A stretch of 15,959 nucleotides of DNA from an uncultured Lachnospiraceae bacterium (GCA_910587955.1 CAJUNN010000058.1:1-15959); one strand, 5' to 3'. Shown: positions 1 through 8,003, numbered from the stretch's first letter. Notes: generated by a model not told the origin, from the sequence alone. Made by a program: numbers and translations.

Positions 1-1442
1 GCTGAAAAGTTTTGCGTCAATAACTCAAAAAAGCACTTGACAAAACGCTTCATGGCGCACAGATAAATGCTCCAGCGGATTACAAGGTTCTGCCCCTGGA
101 ACCATTGACAGAGTTTCACCCCCCGCTCCTGGGCATAGCTGACAAAAATCAAAACCAGAACCGATAAAAAGAACACTTCCCACTCCTTCTGGCTTAAGCC
201 CATGCGGAACAGGGAATCGTCAAACAGCACCCAGGGATTGCAGGCGGCAAACATGGAGCGGATCATCTGCAGGCCGGTTTTCAGATTTTGGGCCCGGAAC
301 AGAATCCATCCCACAGTCACCAGGAAAAAGGTGATGCAGATCTCCAGAAATTTGCGGACTTTCGAATTTTCCGGCAGCTTTACACTCTTAAGAAAAGTAT
401 TTTTCATTTTGGAAGTAAGCTCTCCCGCAATCTGATATCCTGCGTGAAGCAGCCCCCAGCAGAGATAATTCCATCCGCCCCCGTGCCAAAGGCCGCTGAC
501 GGCAAACGTAAGGGTCAGATTCAAATACCGGGACCAGGTTCCTTTCCGGTTTCCTCCCAGCGGAATATACACGTAATCCCTAAGCCAGCTGCTGAAAGAC
601 ATGTGCCAGCGGCGCCAGAATTCCCGGACGGAGGAAGCAAAGTAGGGATGATTGAAATTGTCAATCACTTCGATCCCAAAAAGCCACGCAGCTCCCTGGG
701 ACAGGGTCACACAGGAGAGGAAGTCTGTATAGAGCTGGATGCTGTACAGAACTGCCGCGATCAGGATAAAAAACCCGGAATAAAATTGGGAATGATCAAA
801 GACTTCGTTTACGATAACGGCGGCCCGGTCCGCAATCATATATTTCAGGAAAAAGCCCCAGATGATAAGCTGGATTCCCCTCATGAGATTTTCCCACTCA
901 AAAGAATGGCCTTCTATGAGCTGGTGCTCCAGCTGGCGGAACCTGGAAATGGGACCTTGTATGATCAGCGGGAAAAATGAAACAAACAGGGAATATTTCA
1001 GTATATTTTTCTCCGGCTCTATCTTTCCCTGCCAGATATCCGCCAGATAGGCAATCATCTGCATGGAATAAAAGGCCAGGCCGATGGGAATCAGCGTTGC
1101 CAGAAAAGAACCTCCGGGAACCCTGTCCGGGAAAAAATCTGCCAGGCGGAAACAAAGAAGAGGCCCGCAGGAAACCAAAATGCCCACTGCAAGGGTCAGT
1201 TTTTTAATCCGCGTTCCAATCCTCCCATCCCGGCGCTGCTTTCCCAGAAGCAGTCCCCAGAGATAGCTAAAAAGAACCGAACCCGCAAAAAGCACCAGCC
1301 GCCGTCTCCTGTCCACCAGCAGATAATAAAAGCAGGCGCTTCCCGCCAGCAGTACCAGCCACCGGATCTTTTTCGGCAGCACATAGTACAGCCCAACCAG
1401 AAGAAGGAGGAAAACATAGTAAGAAAAAGAAATGTAGCTCAT
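1..1442 (-). CDS. MBOAT family O-acyltransferase (PatB/DltB/AlgI-like), partial
   Basis: Reading the minus strand from ATG at 1442 gives an open frame of 480 codons that runs off the window edge without a stop. It starts MSYISFSYYVFLLLLVGLYY and is a polytopic membrane protein. The diagnostic MBOAT block is present around residues 275-300: FWRRWHMSFSSWLRDYVYIP followed by LGGNRKG. A second conserved block, LWHGGGWNYLCWGLLHAGYQ, carries the WHG histidine used as the catalytic-site marker of the family. Members move acyl groups, usually acetyl, across the membrane to polysaccharide, peptidoglycan or teichoic acid, normally with a secreted SGNH partner, which would lie left of the window. The substrate cannot be told from sequence. 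An AGAAAGG ribosome binding site sits 9 nt before the ATG. The gene follows the pnp terminator, so it is probably a separate unit. The last roughly 20 visible residues lack the usual final hydrophobic FGxYG segment. Confidence 0.93.
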   Translation of the reverse strand, partial: MSYISFSYYVFLLLLVGLYYVLPKKIRWLVLLAGSACFYYLLVDRRRRLVLFAGSVLFSYLWGLLLGKQRRDGRIGTRIKKLTLAVGILVSCGPLLCFRLADFFPDRVPGGSFLATLIPIGLAFYSMQMIAYLADIWQGKIEPEKNILKYSLFVSFFPLIIQGPISRFRQLEHQLIEGHSFEWENLMRGIQLIIWGFFLKYMIADRAAVIVNEVFDHSQFYSGFFILIAAVLYSIQLYTDFLSCVTLSQGAAWLFGIEVIDNFNHPYFASSVREFWRRWHMSFSSWLRDYVYIPLGGNRKGTWSRYLNLTLTFAVSGLWHGGGWNYLCWGLLHAGYQIAGELTSKMKNTFLKSVKLPENSKVRKFLEICITFFLVTVGWILFRAQNLKTGLQMIRSMFAACNPWVLFDDSLFRMGLSQKEWEVFFLSVLVLIFVSYAQERGVKLCQWFQGQNLVIRWSIYLCAMKRFVKCFFELLTQNFS

Positions 1443-1476
1443 GTCAGTCAGCCTTTCTTAAGAAACAGCGCCCATG

Positions 1477-1515
1477 AAAAAAGCCCCTTTTCCTCACACA
1501 CGGGAAAAGGGGCTT
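1477..1515 (-). terminator. Rho-independent terminator after pnp
   Basis: In the sense (minus) strand, a perfect 13-bp stem (plus-strand arms 1481-1493 and 1503-1515, loop of 9 nt) is followed by a run of six U (plus-strand A at 1477-1482). It lies 33 nt after the pnp stop codon and before the acyltransferase gene, so it ends the rpsO-pnp unit. Confidence 0.92.
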
Positions 1516-1547
1516 GCATTTTACGTAAGCTGTCTTCTGTCTACTGT

Positions 1548-3641
1548 CTACGGATTCTCTTTTACGTCTTTCATGCTGAAGCTTAAACGCCCCATTTTAT
1601 CCTTGCCAAGACATACCACCTTCACTACATCGCCCAGGGTGAGCACATCTTCCACCCGGTTGATTCTCTGCTTGGCAATCTTGGAAATGTGAACCATACC
1701 CTCCTTGCCCGGAGCAAACTCCAGGAAAGCGCCGAATTCTTTGATGCTGACCACCTTTCCGGTGAGAACCATACCCTCTTCAAAGTCGGTTACAATCGTC
1801 TGAATCAGCTCAATGGCCTTGTCCATGCCGGCTTTCTCGGTTCCGCATACAGAAACGGCTCCGTCGTCGTCAATGTCAATCTTCACACCGGTCTGCTCAA
1901 TGATAGCGTTGATGGTCTTGCCTCTCTGGCCCACCACATCACCAATCTTCTGAGGATCGATCTGAATCTGTACAATCTTCGGCGCATAAGGCCCAACCTG
2001 GGCCCGGGGCTCTGCAATGCAGGGCTTCATGCAGCTGTCCATAATGAACAGCCGTGCCTCCCGGCATCTGGCAATGGCACCCTCCACGATTGCGCGTGTC
2101 AGGCCGTGAATCTTAATATCCATCTGGATAGCGGTAATGCCTTCCGTCGTACCTGTTACCTTAAAGTCCATGTCGCCGAAGAAATCCTCCAGCCCCTGGA
2201 TATCTGTCAAAAGTACGAAATCATCCTCTTCCTCTCCGGTCACAAGGCCGCAGGAAATGCCGGCCACCATCTTCTTAATCGGCACGCCTGCCGCCATCAG
2301 GGACATGCAGGACGCACAGGTAGAAGCCATGGAGGTGGAACCGTTGGACTCAAACGTCTCGGACACTGTACGGATGGCATAGGGAAAATCTTCCTCTGAG
2401 GGAAGTACCGGCAGAAGGGCCCGCTCTGCCAACGCTCCGTGTCCAATCTCCCGGCGTCCCGGCCCTCTGCTGGGCTTCGTCTCGCCCACAGAGTAGCTGG
2501 GGAAATTATAGTGGTGCATATAGCGCTTGCTTGTCTCATTTTCATCCAGTCCGTCCAGTCTCTGGGCTTCGGACAGGGGAGCCAGCGTACAGATATTGCA
2601 GATCTGGGTCTGGCCTCTGGTAAACATGGCGGAACCATGCACCCGGGGAATCAGGTCTACTTCTGCAGCCAGGGGGCGGATCTGGGTCATCTCCCGGCCG
2701 TCGGGACGCTTGTGATCCTTTAAAATCATCTTGCGGACCGTCTTCTTCTGGTACTGGTACACAGCCTCTCCCAGAACCTCCAGCCATTCTTCCTTCTCCG
2801 CAAAAGCCTCTGTCAGCTTCTCCGTAATCTGGCGGATATTTTCCTCCCGCACCTGCTTCTCATCGGTAAATACAGCCTGCTCCATCTCCTGGGGCGGAAC
2901 AATCTCTTTGATGGCCGCAAACAGCTCCTCGGGAACGGCGCAGCTGGTATAGGTGTGCTTCTCTTTTCCGCACTCTGCCACAATCTTATCGATAAACGCA
3001 ATGATCTGCTGGTTGACCTCGTGTGCCATGTAAATGGCCTCAATCATCTTTGCCTCGGGAATCTCATTAGCTCCCGCCTCGATCATAATCACTTTTTCCC
3101 GTGTGGAGGCAACCGTCAGCTTCAGATCAGATACCTTATACTGGTTCTGTCCCGGATTTACGATCAGCGCTCCGTCAATCATGCCAATCTGGGTCATGGC
3201 GCAGGGTCCGGCAAAGGGAATATCGGAAACAGCCGTTGCAATGGCAGAGCCCAACATAGCCGTCAGCTCCGGGCTGCACTCCGGATCTACGGAAAGCACC
3301 AGGTTGTTCAGGGTTACGTCGTTGCGGTAGTCCTTGGGAAACAGCGGCCGCATGGGACGGTCAATGACACGGGCCGTCAGAACCGCATTTTCCGATGCCT
3401 TTCCCTCTCTCTTATTGAAGCCTCCCGGAATCTTGCCCACGGAATACAATTTTTCCTCAAATTCAACGCTTAAGGGGAAGAAATCAATTCCGTCCCTGGG
3501 TTTGTCGGAAGCCGTAGCCGTAGACAGTACGGTGGTCTCCCCATAGTGCATGAAAGCGGCTCCGTTGGCCTGCTTTGCCACGCGGCCGATGTCCACAGTC
3601 AGTGTCCGGCCGGCCAGTTCCATTGAATAACTTTTATACAT
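1548..3641 (-). CDS. pnp: Polyribonucleotide nucleotidyltransferase (PNPase)
   Basis: A 697-residue protein of full family length. PNPase is a trimeric 3'-to-5' exoribonuclease that uses phosphate to release nucleoside diphosphates from RNA. It is a main mRNA-decay enzyme in the cytoplasm. The order of domains is standard: a first RNase PH domain (about 10-210), an all-alpha linker (about 240-320), a second, catalytic RNase PH domain (about 325-530), a KH domain (about 554-619) with the GxxG loop GQRG, and an S1 domain (about 620-692). The active-site stretch DIQGLEDFFGDMDFKVTGT at about 479-497 keeps the two aspartates that match E. coli D486 and D492. An AAGGAG ribosome binding site precedes the ATG at good spacing. 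The gene follows rpsO, as in many bacteria. A long hairpin in its leader suggests post-transcriptional autoregulation. No defect is seen. Confidence 0.98.
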   Translation of the reverse strand: MYKSYSMELAGRTLTVDIGRVAKQANGAAFMHYGETTVLSTATASDKPRDGIDFFPLSVEFEEKLYSVGKIPGGFNKREGKASENAVLTARVIDRPMRPLFPKDYRNDVTLNNLVLSVDPECSPELTAMLGSAIATAVSDIPFAGPCAMTQIGMIDGALIVNPGQNQYKVSDLKLTVASTREKVIMIEAGANEIPEAKMIEAIYMAHEVNQQIIAFIDKIVAECGKEKHTYTSCAVPEELFAAIKEIVPPQEMEQAVFTDEKQVREENIRQITEKLTEAFAEKEEWLEVLGEAVYQYQKKTVRKMILKDHKRPDGREMTQIRPLAAEVDLIPRVHGSAMFTRGQTQICNICTLAPLSEAQRLDGLDENETSKRYMHHYNFPSYSVGETKPSRGPGRREIGHGALAERALLPVLPSEEDFPYAIRTVSETFESNGSTSMASTCASCMSLMAAGVPIKKMVAGISCGLVTGEEEDDFVLLTDIQGLEDFFGDMDFKVTGTTEGITAIQMDIKIHGLTRAIVEGAIARCREARLFIMDSCMKPCIAEPRAQVGPYAPKIVQIQIDPQKIGDVVGQRGKTINAIIEQTGVKIDIDDDGAVSVCGTEKAGMDKAIELIQTIVTDFEEGMVLTGKVVSIKEFGAFLEFAPGKEGMVHISKIAKQRINRVEDVLTLGDVVKVVCLGKDKMGRLSFSMKDVKENP

Positions 3642-3664
3642 GTCTTTCTCCTTGTTGTTCTGGT

Positions 3665-3740
3665 GTAGGAGAACCCGAAACTACTGACAGAAACACACAC
3701 CTGTATGTGCCTGTCAGTGGTCTCGGAACCTCTCTCCTAC
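3665..3740 (-). promoter_or_regulatory. Long hairpin in the pnp mRNA leader, candidate RNase III site
   Basis: In the minus strand the leader between rpsO and pnp folds into one long arm. The outer 8 bp pair GTAGGAGA with TCTCCTAC (plus arms 3733-3740 and 3665-3672). After a small internal loop come 7 bp of CCGAGAC with GTTTCGG (one G-U), one mismatch, then 8 bp of ACTGACAG with CTGTCAGT. At the tip CACATA pairs with TGTGTG around a CAGG loop. That makes about 29 pairs in 76 nt. No U-tract follows, so it is not a terminator. In E. coli the pnp leader hairpin is cut by RNase III and PNPase then represses its own mRNA. The same position and shape here suggest, but do not prove, the same control. 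I saw no convincing promoter between the rpsO terminator and this hairpin. Confidence 0.75.
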
Positions 3741-3778
3741 GGGGTTGACGGGTTACAATCGTCTGCCTGAAAGAACAG

Positions 3779-3812
3779 AAAAAAGGGCGGAAGTATACGC
3801 TCCGCCCTTTTT
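3779..3812 (-). terminator. Rho-independent terminator (or attenuator) after rpsO
   Basis: A perfect 12-bp stem, AAAAAGGGCGGA with TCCGCCCTTTTT, loop of 9 nt (plus arms 3780-3791 and 3801-3812), ends in a run of six U in the minus-strand transcript. It begins 4 nt beyond the rpsO stop codon. Since no clear promoter lies between it and pnp, it may be partly read through, giving more rpsO than pnp message. Confidence 0.9.
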
Positions 3813-3816
3813 ATGC

Positions 3817-4083
3817 TTATTTTCTAAGTCCTAATCTCTCAATCAGGCTGCGGTATCTTGCAATATCCGTTTTCTTCAGATAAGCCAGCATATTCCGTCT
3901 CTGGCCAACCATTTTCAGAAGTCCTCTTCTGGAATGGTGATCTTTCGGATTGTTCTGCAGATGCTCGGTCAGCTCCTGGATCCGTGCGGTGAGAATCGCC
4001 ACCTGCACTTCCGGTGAACCTGTGTCGCCCTCTTTCAGGCCATACTCGGCAATGATAGCCTGTTTCTTTTCTTTTGCGATCAT
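3817..4083 (-). CDS. rpsO: 30S ribosomal protein S15
   Basis: An 88-residue protein, the usual length for S15 once the start methionine is counted. S15 is a primary binder of 16S rRNA helices in the small-subunit platform and contacts the large subunit. The conserved signatures are present: GDTGSPEVQVAILTARI near residues 21-37, DHHSRRGLLKMVGQRR near 48-63 and the YLKKTDIARYRSLIERLGLR tail. The start at 4083 is fixed by a strong AAGGAGG ribosome binding site. The gene has its own sigma-A-type promoter and a short leader with a hairpin that could serve S15 feedback control. It is followed by a terminator and then pnp. Confidence 0.99.
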   Translation of the reverse strand: MIAKEKKQAIIAEYGLKEGDTGSPEVQVAILTARIQELTEHLQNNPKDHHSRRGLLKMVGQRRNMLAYLKKTDIARYRSLIERLGLRK

Positions 4084-4120
4084 AATGACTGCCTCCTTCT
4101 TTTCATTCGCCGTATATTAA

Positions 4121-4144
4121 GTAATGGCCGGAGTGTCCGATTAC
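4121..4144 (-). promoter_or_regulatory. Hairpin in the rpsO leader, candidate S15 autoregulatory site
   Basis: In the minus-strand leader, GTAAT-CGGA pairs with TCCG-ATTAC around a CAC loop: 5 bp plus 4 bp, with a 3-nt GCC bulge on the 3' side. An alternative small hairpin, CCGA-TAT-TCGG, lies just upstream. Bacterial rpsO leaders are known to bind S15 through varied structures, so this one is a candidate. I cannot match it to a named leader class. Confidence 0.35.
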
Positions 4145-4173
4145 CGAATATCGGCAGATTTCATACCTTGATT

Positions 4174-4202
4174 ACTCTAACACAGATCCCAGAATGTGTC
4201 AA
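4174..4202 (-). promoter_or_regulatory. Sigma-A-type promoter of rpsO
   Basis: On the minus strand a perfect -35 TTGACA (plus 4197-4202) is 17 nt from a -10 TAGAGT (plus 4174-4179), which matches TATAAT at four of six places. Transcription would start near 4167 and give a leader of about 84 nt before the rpsO ATG. The -35 box lies 8 nt after the stop codon of the DUF4132 gene. Confidence 0.85.
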
Positions 4203-4210
4203 GGAATTTT

Positions 4211-7200
4211 CTATCGTTCTTTGCACTGCGGATAGTCCAGCTTTTCCTGGCTGGAAGCCGTGGCTTTGGAAAGCTCCAGGACAATCTCGCTGAAATACCG
4301 GGGACTGACTTCACCCAGGCGGAACCGGTTCTCCGGCTTAATCTTGTCGTACACATAGCTTCCCCGCTTCACTGTGCCGGACTTATAGAAAGCGGCCCCG
4401 TAAACCGTCACATCGTCGTTTTCATCTCCCACAAAGCTTCCGGAGAACTCCAATTCCACTGCCATGGCCGCGTCCTCCCGGTAAAAAGTATCGTAAACGC
4501 CTCCGTCCTGTACCGACCCCCGGTACCATCCCATCCCCTGCAGTTTGCCGGAAAGAGACAGGCCGTTTAAAAGCATTCCGCCGAAACGCGTAAGCTCCTC
4601 CGCTTCTTTTTCCTCCTCTGAAATCCGGTATACCCTGCGCTCCAGCTGTTCTATGGGCTGGGTAATCTCGTAATCCGAGAGCTGTTCTTTCCAATCCTCT
4701 AACTCTTCTTCGGACAGCTCAATGGGATGGACCAGACCGATGCTCCCTTCCTCCGGCAGCTCCAATTCTTCCTCCTCCAACGTGTTGAAGCTTCCGTCCT
4801 CCATATAGCGGAAGGTTTCCTTTAAGGCTCCCTCTTCATAAATACCCCAGATGAGGCCGATGGCAAACTGGTGCATGACCGGATTGTTTACAAACAGCTC
4901 CTTCCAGGCCTCCGCCTTCCAAATCCGTTCTCCGATCAGCGCTTGCTCCAGGCGCAGTTTCTGGTTGGAGATCACGGTTTTCAGCTGTTTCTTCAACTGT
5001 TTGTACTCTCCGTAAGCGGCCGTGGCCTGCTCTTCCTGATCCCGCTTGCCGGGAGCCGGAAGATTTTTCAGCTTTTTCTCCTCCCCGTCATAGACCTCCA
5101 GCTCCAGCGCCGGAGTCAGATAAACGGAAAAGCTCCTGGTTCCGTAATCAAAGATCCGCTTGAAGCTCTCGTCAAAGCCCAGGTTGGGGACAATGCGGTC
5201 TTCCAGTTCTGCCCGGCTTATCCCCAGAGAGGACGCCGCAAACTCCAGAGCTTCCCCGGCGGCCAGCTTCACCTGCCGGAATTTGAATTTCCGGGAAATC
5301 TGATCCACCAAAAGCAGTGCCTGGGAACTTCCGTTTAAAGCCAGGGCTTTTACGGCCTCCGCAGCCATGGCTCCCCTGGCGTGCTGGGGCCATTCCTGAA
5401 TCTGTTTCCAAAAGACAGGGACGATCTCCTCGCCTCCGTGGACGGAAACCGCATAAAGAACCCACTTCTTCTTGGCCTCCGCTCCCGCCTCCAGCCACTT
5501 ATCAAGCAATTCGGACATATACTGATGAAGCTCTGTCTCTTCAAGCTCTTTGGAAAGACGGGCTCCGCCGCTGCTTAAACCCGGAACGGAAAGGTCTGCA
5601 TAGGACACCAGAAGGGCCTGCATATACTCCTCGGAGGCCTCCGTCCCGTCCTTTTTGTGCACTGCGGAAAAAGGCGTCTCGTAAGCCCAGGCCGCTTTCC
5701 GCTTCTTTCCTCCCTTTAACACTTCTGCTACCAGCTCCTCCGGCGTCTTTTGCTTCTGTTCTCCCTCAGATCCGCTCTTGACTCCCAGGCAGTCCTCCAG
5801 GATTCCTTTGAGCTTCTTGCTCTTTTCCCTGTCAAGGGCTTTTTTAAGCTCCTCCCGGAAGTCCCCAATTCCCCACTGGCGCATAACGGAAACGGCCAGT
5901 TCCCGCTCCTGCAGTTTTCTGGAATCAAGCAGGGCCCGGATCTCCGGCTCCCACTCCCGGTGGGCGGCGCAGACGGATGCCAGCACTTCCTTCACCTGCT
6001 TGGAACTATCCATTGCACTGGAGAAAATAACCTCTTTCTCTTCCTGCCAGGAGCAGTTAAGCACCCGGAGACAGATCCCCCGGCCTATCGCCGTACTTGT
6101 CTTCAGCGCCTCCCGGAATTCTTCCGCATGTTCTTTTCCCCGCCGGGACAAAACTTCCACGGAAGCATCCAGAAGCACCTTTTTATCATTATCGGAGTAA
6201 TAGCAGGAATAGATTCCCTCTATGGCATCTGCCTGATAGCGGACGGGAAGTCCCTCCTTCTCAAATATCCGCACCAGGTACTCCATCTGTTCCTCGCGGT
6301 TCTTCCGGTAAGCCTCATCATCCTTCTTTCCCCGGTAAGACAGGACGTTCTGGATAAAATACGTTCCCTGCATCCGTAAACTCTCCAGAATCAATCCCCG
6401 CCGGAACATCCGTCCTCCGTTTTTCTGCAGGCTTTTGAGCTTCTGGAACCTCTGGTAATTGTAATTATACTCTCCCCGCCAGTTGTTTACATAAGGGTAG
6501 AGGGCAGGCAGCTCCTCTTCACCCAGAAGGTACTGCCGGGCTTCGGCTCTGCCGTTTGTCATCCCCTCCACCAGTTCGTCCGCCATCTTTGTCTGATAAG
6601 CCCCGGAGTAGGACGCATCCATCTCTTTAAATAGCGCAGGGTTTCCTTTCTGCACCTGGCGCATGAGAAACTGGTAATCTTCCGTAGAAGCCTGCTCTGC
6701 CACTGTCCGCGTCTCCCTGGGACAGCGCCCGGCAAACCGCTTAAGTCCCTCCTCATCCCTTCGGTCCAGATACCAGCGGATATAGCGCTCCGGCGCGGCA
6801 GGCAGAATCCGCTCCAGTTCCTCCCTTAAGGCGGCAAACCAGGAATCCCCGGACATATCCCGGCAGGCACTTAATACGTTCTCCGGGTTCAGCGCCGCCA
6901 GAAGCCGCAGAAAAACGGAAAAACGTTCGGAATGCCCGTATGCCAGAAAAGCGCATCCCGACAGAAACAAAGTCAAATAGGAAGAAATACCTTTCCCCCG
7001 GGAAGCGGCAATCCGGCTTATCTCCGGGGAAATGGGCGTATCCGGCGCTGCTTCTTTGGCAAACTTTTGCAAAGCCTCCAGTTCCTCCGGGGAAATCCCC
7101 TGGGTGTCAAACAGATTTTCCAGGCTGTCTATGAAGTTTTTCTCCAGAAACTCCCGCGCTTTCCCAAGTTCCGAATCTTCTGCCTCCTGGCTGCGCCCAA

Positions 7201-7780
7201 AAATTCCTTTTAACATACCACCCTTTTTCTCTGCCGGTTTCCGGGTATTCAGATACAGGGCCCCTAAGAGCACCCTGGCATTGTCGTACTTCTGGCAGCA
7301 AAGTCCCATGGCCCGGTACAGGACACCGGGAGTTTTTTTCTCCATGTCTGAAAGCTGTTTGGTACAGCGGTAGGAAAGCTGGTACTGGTTCCATACCATG
7401 CCCTCTGCCATCATAGCCGCTTTCTGCTCTTTTGTCAGCACATCCGCCGTTCCCTCCATACTCCAGAACCGGTAAAGGTGCCTGCTTAAGAGATAGTAGG
7501 CCGTAGAGCCTCCCACGGCTGCCGTGAAACGGATATACCGGCCCATCTCCTCCGTCCGTTTCCGCTTGGCGCACTGCTCCACATAGGAGGCGCTCTTTCT
7601 CTGATTCTCCTCCGCCAGTCCCGAAAAGTCCTGCAGGACGGCTTTCTCCAAAAGCGCAGGATTCTCTGCCTCCGCCGGGTGAAAATACTTTGCAGCCAGC
7701 TGCCGGTTCTCTTCTGTCAGATCCAAGCCGTCCAGGATTTCCATCAGCTTCTCATAGCTTCTCTCTTCGTTCAGTTTCAT
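4211..7780 (-). CDS. DUF4132 domain protein (YehI/MolR-like), 1189 residues
   Basis: A large soluble protein whose C-terminal third fits the DUF4132 family, the group of E. coli YehI and MolR, which are about the same size. The recognisable region is roughly residues 890-1050. It includes WKELFVNNPVMHQFAIGLIW (about 955-975), then FRYMEDGSF, then VHPIELSEEELEDW, and DYEITQPIEQLERRVY near 1033-1048. The rest is helical with many Glu, Lys and Leu residues and looks like a repeat-type scaffold. No nucleotide-binding motif, signal peptide or clear membrane span was found. The function is unknown. The older link to molybdate regulation for MolR is weak and I do not carry it over. It is the last gene of the MoxR-VWA operon and has a strong AGGAGG site 6 nt before its ATG. 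It is separated from the preceding gene by about 225 nt of structured tandem repeats, so it may be expressed at its own level. Confidence 0.9.
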   Translation of the reverse strand: MKLNEERSYEKLMEILDGLDLTEENRQLAAKYFHPAEAENPALLEKAVLQDFSGLAEENQRKSASYVEQCAKRKRTEEMGRYIRFTAAVGGSTAYYLLSRHLYRFWSMEGTADVLTKEQKAAMMAEGMVWNQYQLSYRCTKQLSDMEKKTPGVLYRAMGLCCQKYDNARVLLGALYLNTRKPAEKKGGMLKGIFGRSQEAEDSELGKAREFLEKNFIDSLENLFDTQGISPEELEALQKFAKEAAPDTPISPEISRIAASRGKGISSYLTLFLSGCAFLAYGHSERFSVFLRLLAALNPENVLSACRDMSGDSWFAALREELERILPAAPERYIRWYLDRRDEEGLKRFAGRCPRETRTVAEQASTEDYQFLMRQVQKGNPALFKEMDASYSGAYQTKMADELVEGMTNGRAEARQYLLGEEELPALYPYVNNWRGEYNYNYQRFQKLKSLQKNGGRMFRRGLILESLRMQGTYFIQNVLSYRGKKDDEAYRKNREEQMEYLVRIFEKEGLPVRYQADAIEGIYSCYYSDNDKKVLLDASVEVLSRRGKEHAEEFREALKTSTAIGRGICLRVLNCSWQEEKEVIFSSAMDSSKQVKEVLASVCAAHREWEPEIRALLDSRKLQERELAVSVMRQWGIGDFREELKKALDREKSKKLKGILEDCLGVKSGSEGEQKQKTPEELVAEVLKGGKKRKAAWAYETPFSAVHKKDGTEASEEYMQALLVSYADLSVPGLSSGGARLSKELEETELHQYMSELLDKWLEAGAEAKKKWVLYAVSVHGGEEIVPVFWKQIQEWPQHARGAMAAEAVKALALNGSSQALLLVDQISRKFKFRQVKLAAGEALEFAASSLGISRAELEDRIVPNLGFDESFKRIFDYGTRSFSVYLTPALELEVYDGEEKKLKNLPAPGKRDQEEQATAAYGEYKQLKKQLKTVISNQKLRLEQALIGERIWKAEAWKELFVNNPVMHQFAIGLIWGIYEEGALKETFRYMEDGSFNTLEEEELELPEEGSIGLVHPIELSEEELEDWKEQLSDYEITQPIEQLERRVYRISEEEKEAEELTRFGGMLLNGLSLSGKLQGMGWYRGSVQDGGVYDTFYREDAAMAVELEFSGSFVGDENDDVTVYGAAFYKSGTVKRGSYVYDKIKPENRFRLGEVSPRYFSEIVLELSKATASSQEKLDYPQCKER

Positions 7781-7797
7781 GCTTATCCTCCTATTTA

Positions 7798-7898
7798 GAG
7801 TTCCGCAAAAACCCTTCCAATGCCGCCTATAAGAAGCATTTCCGGCCGTATCCTACGTCCGTAAATCCTTCTGGCATTGGACGGGCTTTTGCTGTTTT
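7798..7898 (-). repeat. Structured tandem repeat, copy A (101 bp)
   Basis: This copy and the next share GAGTTCCGCAAAAA at one end and GGGCTTTTGCTGTTTT at the other and adjoin without a gap. Copy A folds into stacked stems. The base is 10 pairs (7805-7814 with 7883-7892), the middle 9 perfect pairs (7816-7824 with 7873-7881). After a one-sided 7-nt spacer (7825-7831), the tip arm (7832-7872) has 16 pairs broken by three single mismatches around a GGA loop. At the one imperfect base-stem position the plus strand has A with C, while the minus-strand RNA has a G-U pair. The fold therefore suits RNA transcribed with the operon. The copy ends just before the ribosome binding site of the DUF4132 gene. 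The element type is not recognised. Confidence 0.85.
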
Positions 7899-8003
7899 GA
7901 GTTCCGCAAAAAACCTCCAGCGCATCTCTCTTAGAAAGATTTCCGGACGCTTAAATACGCGTCCGTAATTCTTTCTATGCACTGTTCGGGCTTTTGCTGT
8001 TTT
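7899..8003 (-). repeat. Structured tandem repeat, copy B (105 bp)
   Basis: This is the second copy, beginning right after the stop codon of the ATPase gene. The layout matches copy A but the middle sequences differ. The middle stem is 7 pairs (7919-7925 with 7977-7983, one G-U in the minus-strand RNA). The same one-sided 7-nt spacer follows (7926-7932). The tip arm (7933-7976) pairs AGAAAG with CTTTCT and CGGACGC with GCGTCCG around a larger loop. The arms differ from copy A in both halves together, which means the fold is kept rather than the sequence. There is no U-run placed as in a terminator. Confidence 0.85.

Noticed and set aside
288..980. A 230-codon open frame on the plus strand
   Set aside because: It is antisense to the acyltransferase gene, which shows conserved family blocks, and has no family features of its own.
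1530..1549. Three short AGACAG direct repeats at the pnp stop codon
   Set aside because: They are 6-bp units in 20 bp and can arise by chance or slippage; no function is suggested.
1689..2399. A 236-codon open frame on the plus strand
   Set aside because: It is antisense to pnp and its composition (His- and Leu-rich) reflects the complement of pnp codons.
3741..3778. A promoter for pnp between the rpsO terminator and the leader hairpin
   Set aside because: No pair of hexamers close to the sigma-A consensus with 16-18 nt spacing was found.
7798..8003. CRISPR array or a pair of terminators
   Set aside because: There are only two copies with no short repeat-spacer pattern, and no U-run follows the stems; the T-runs are part of the base stems.
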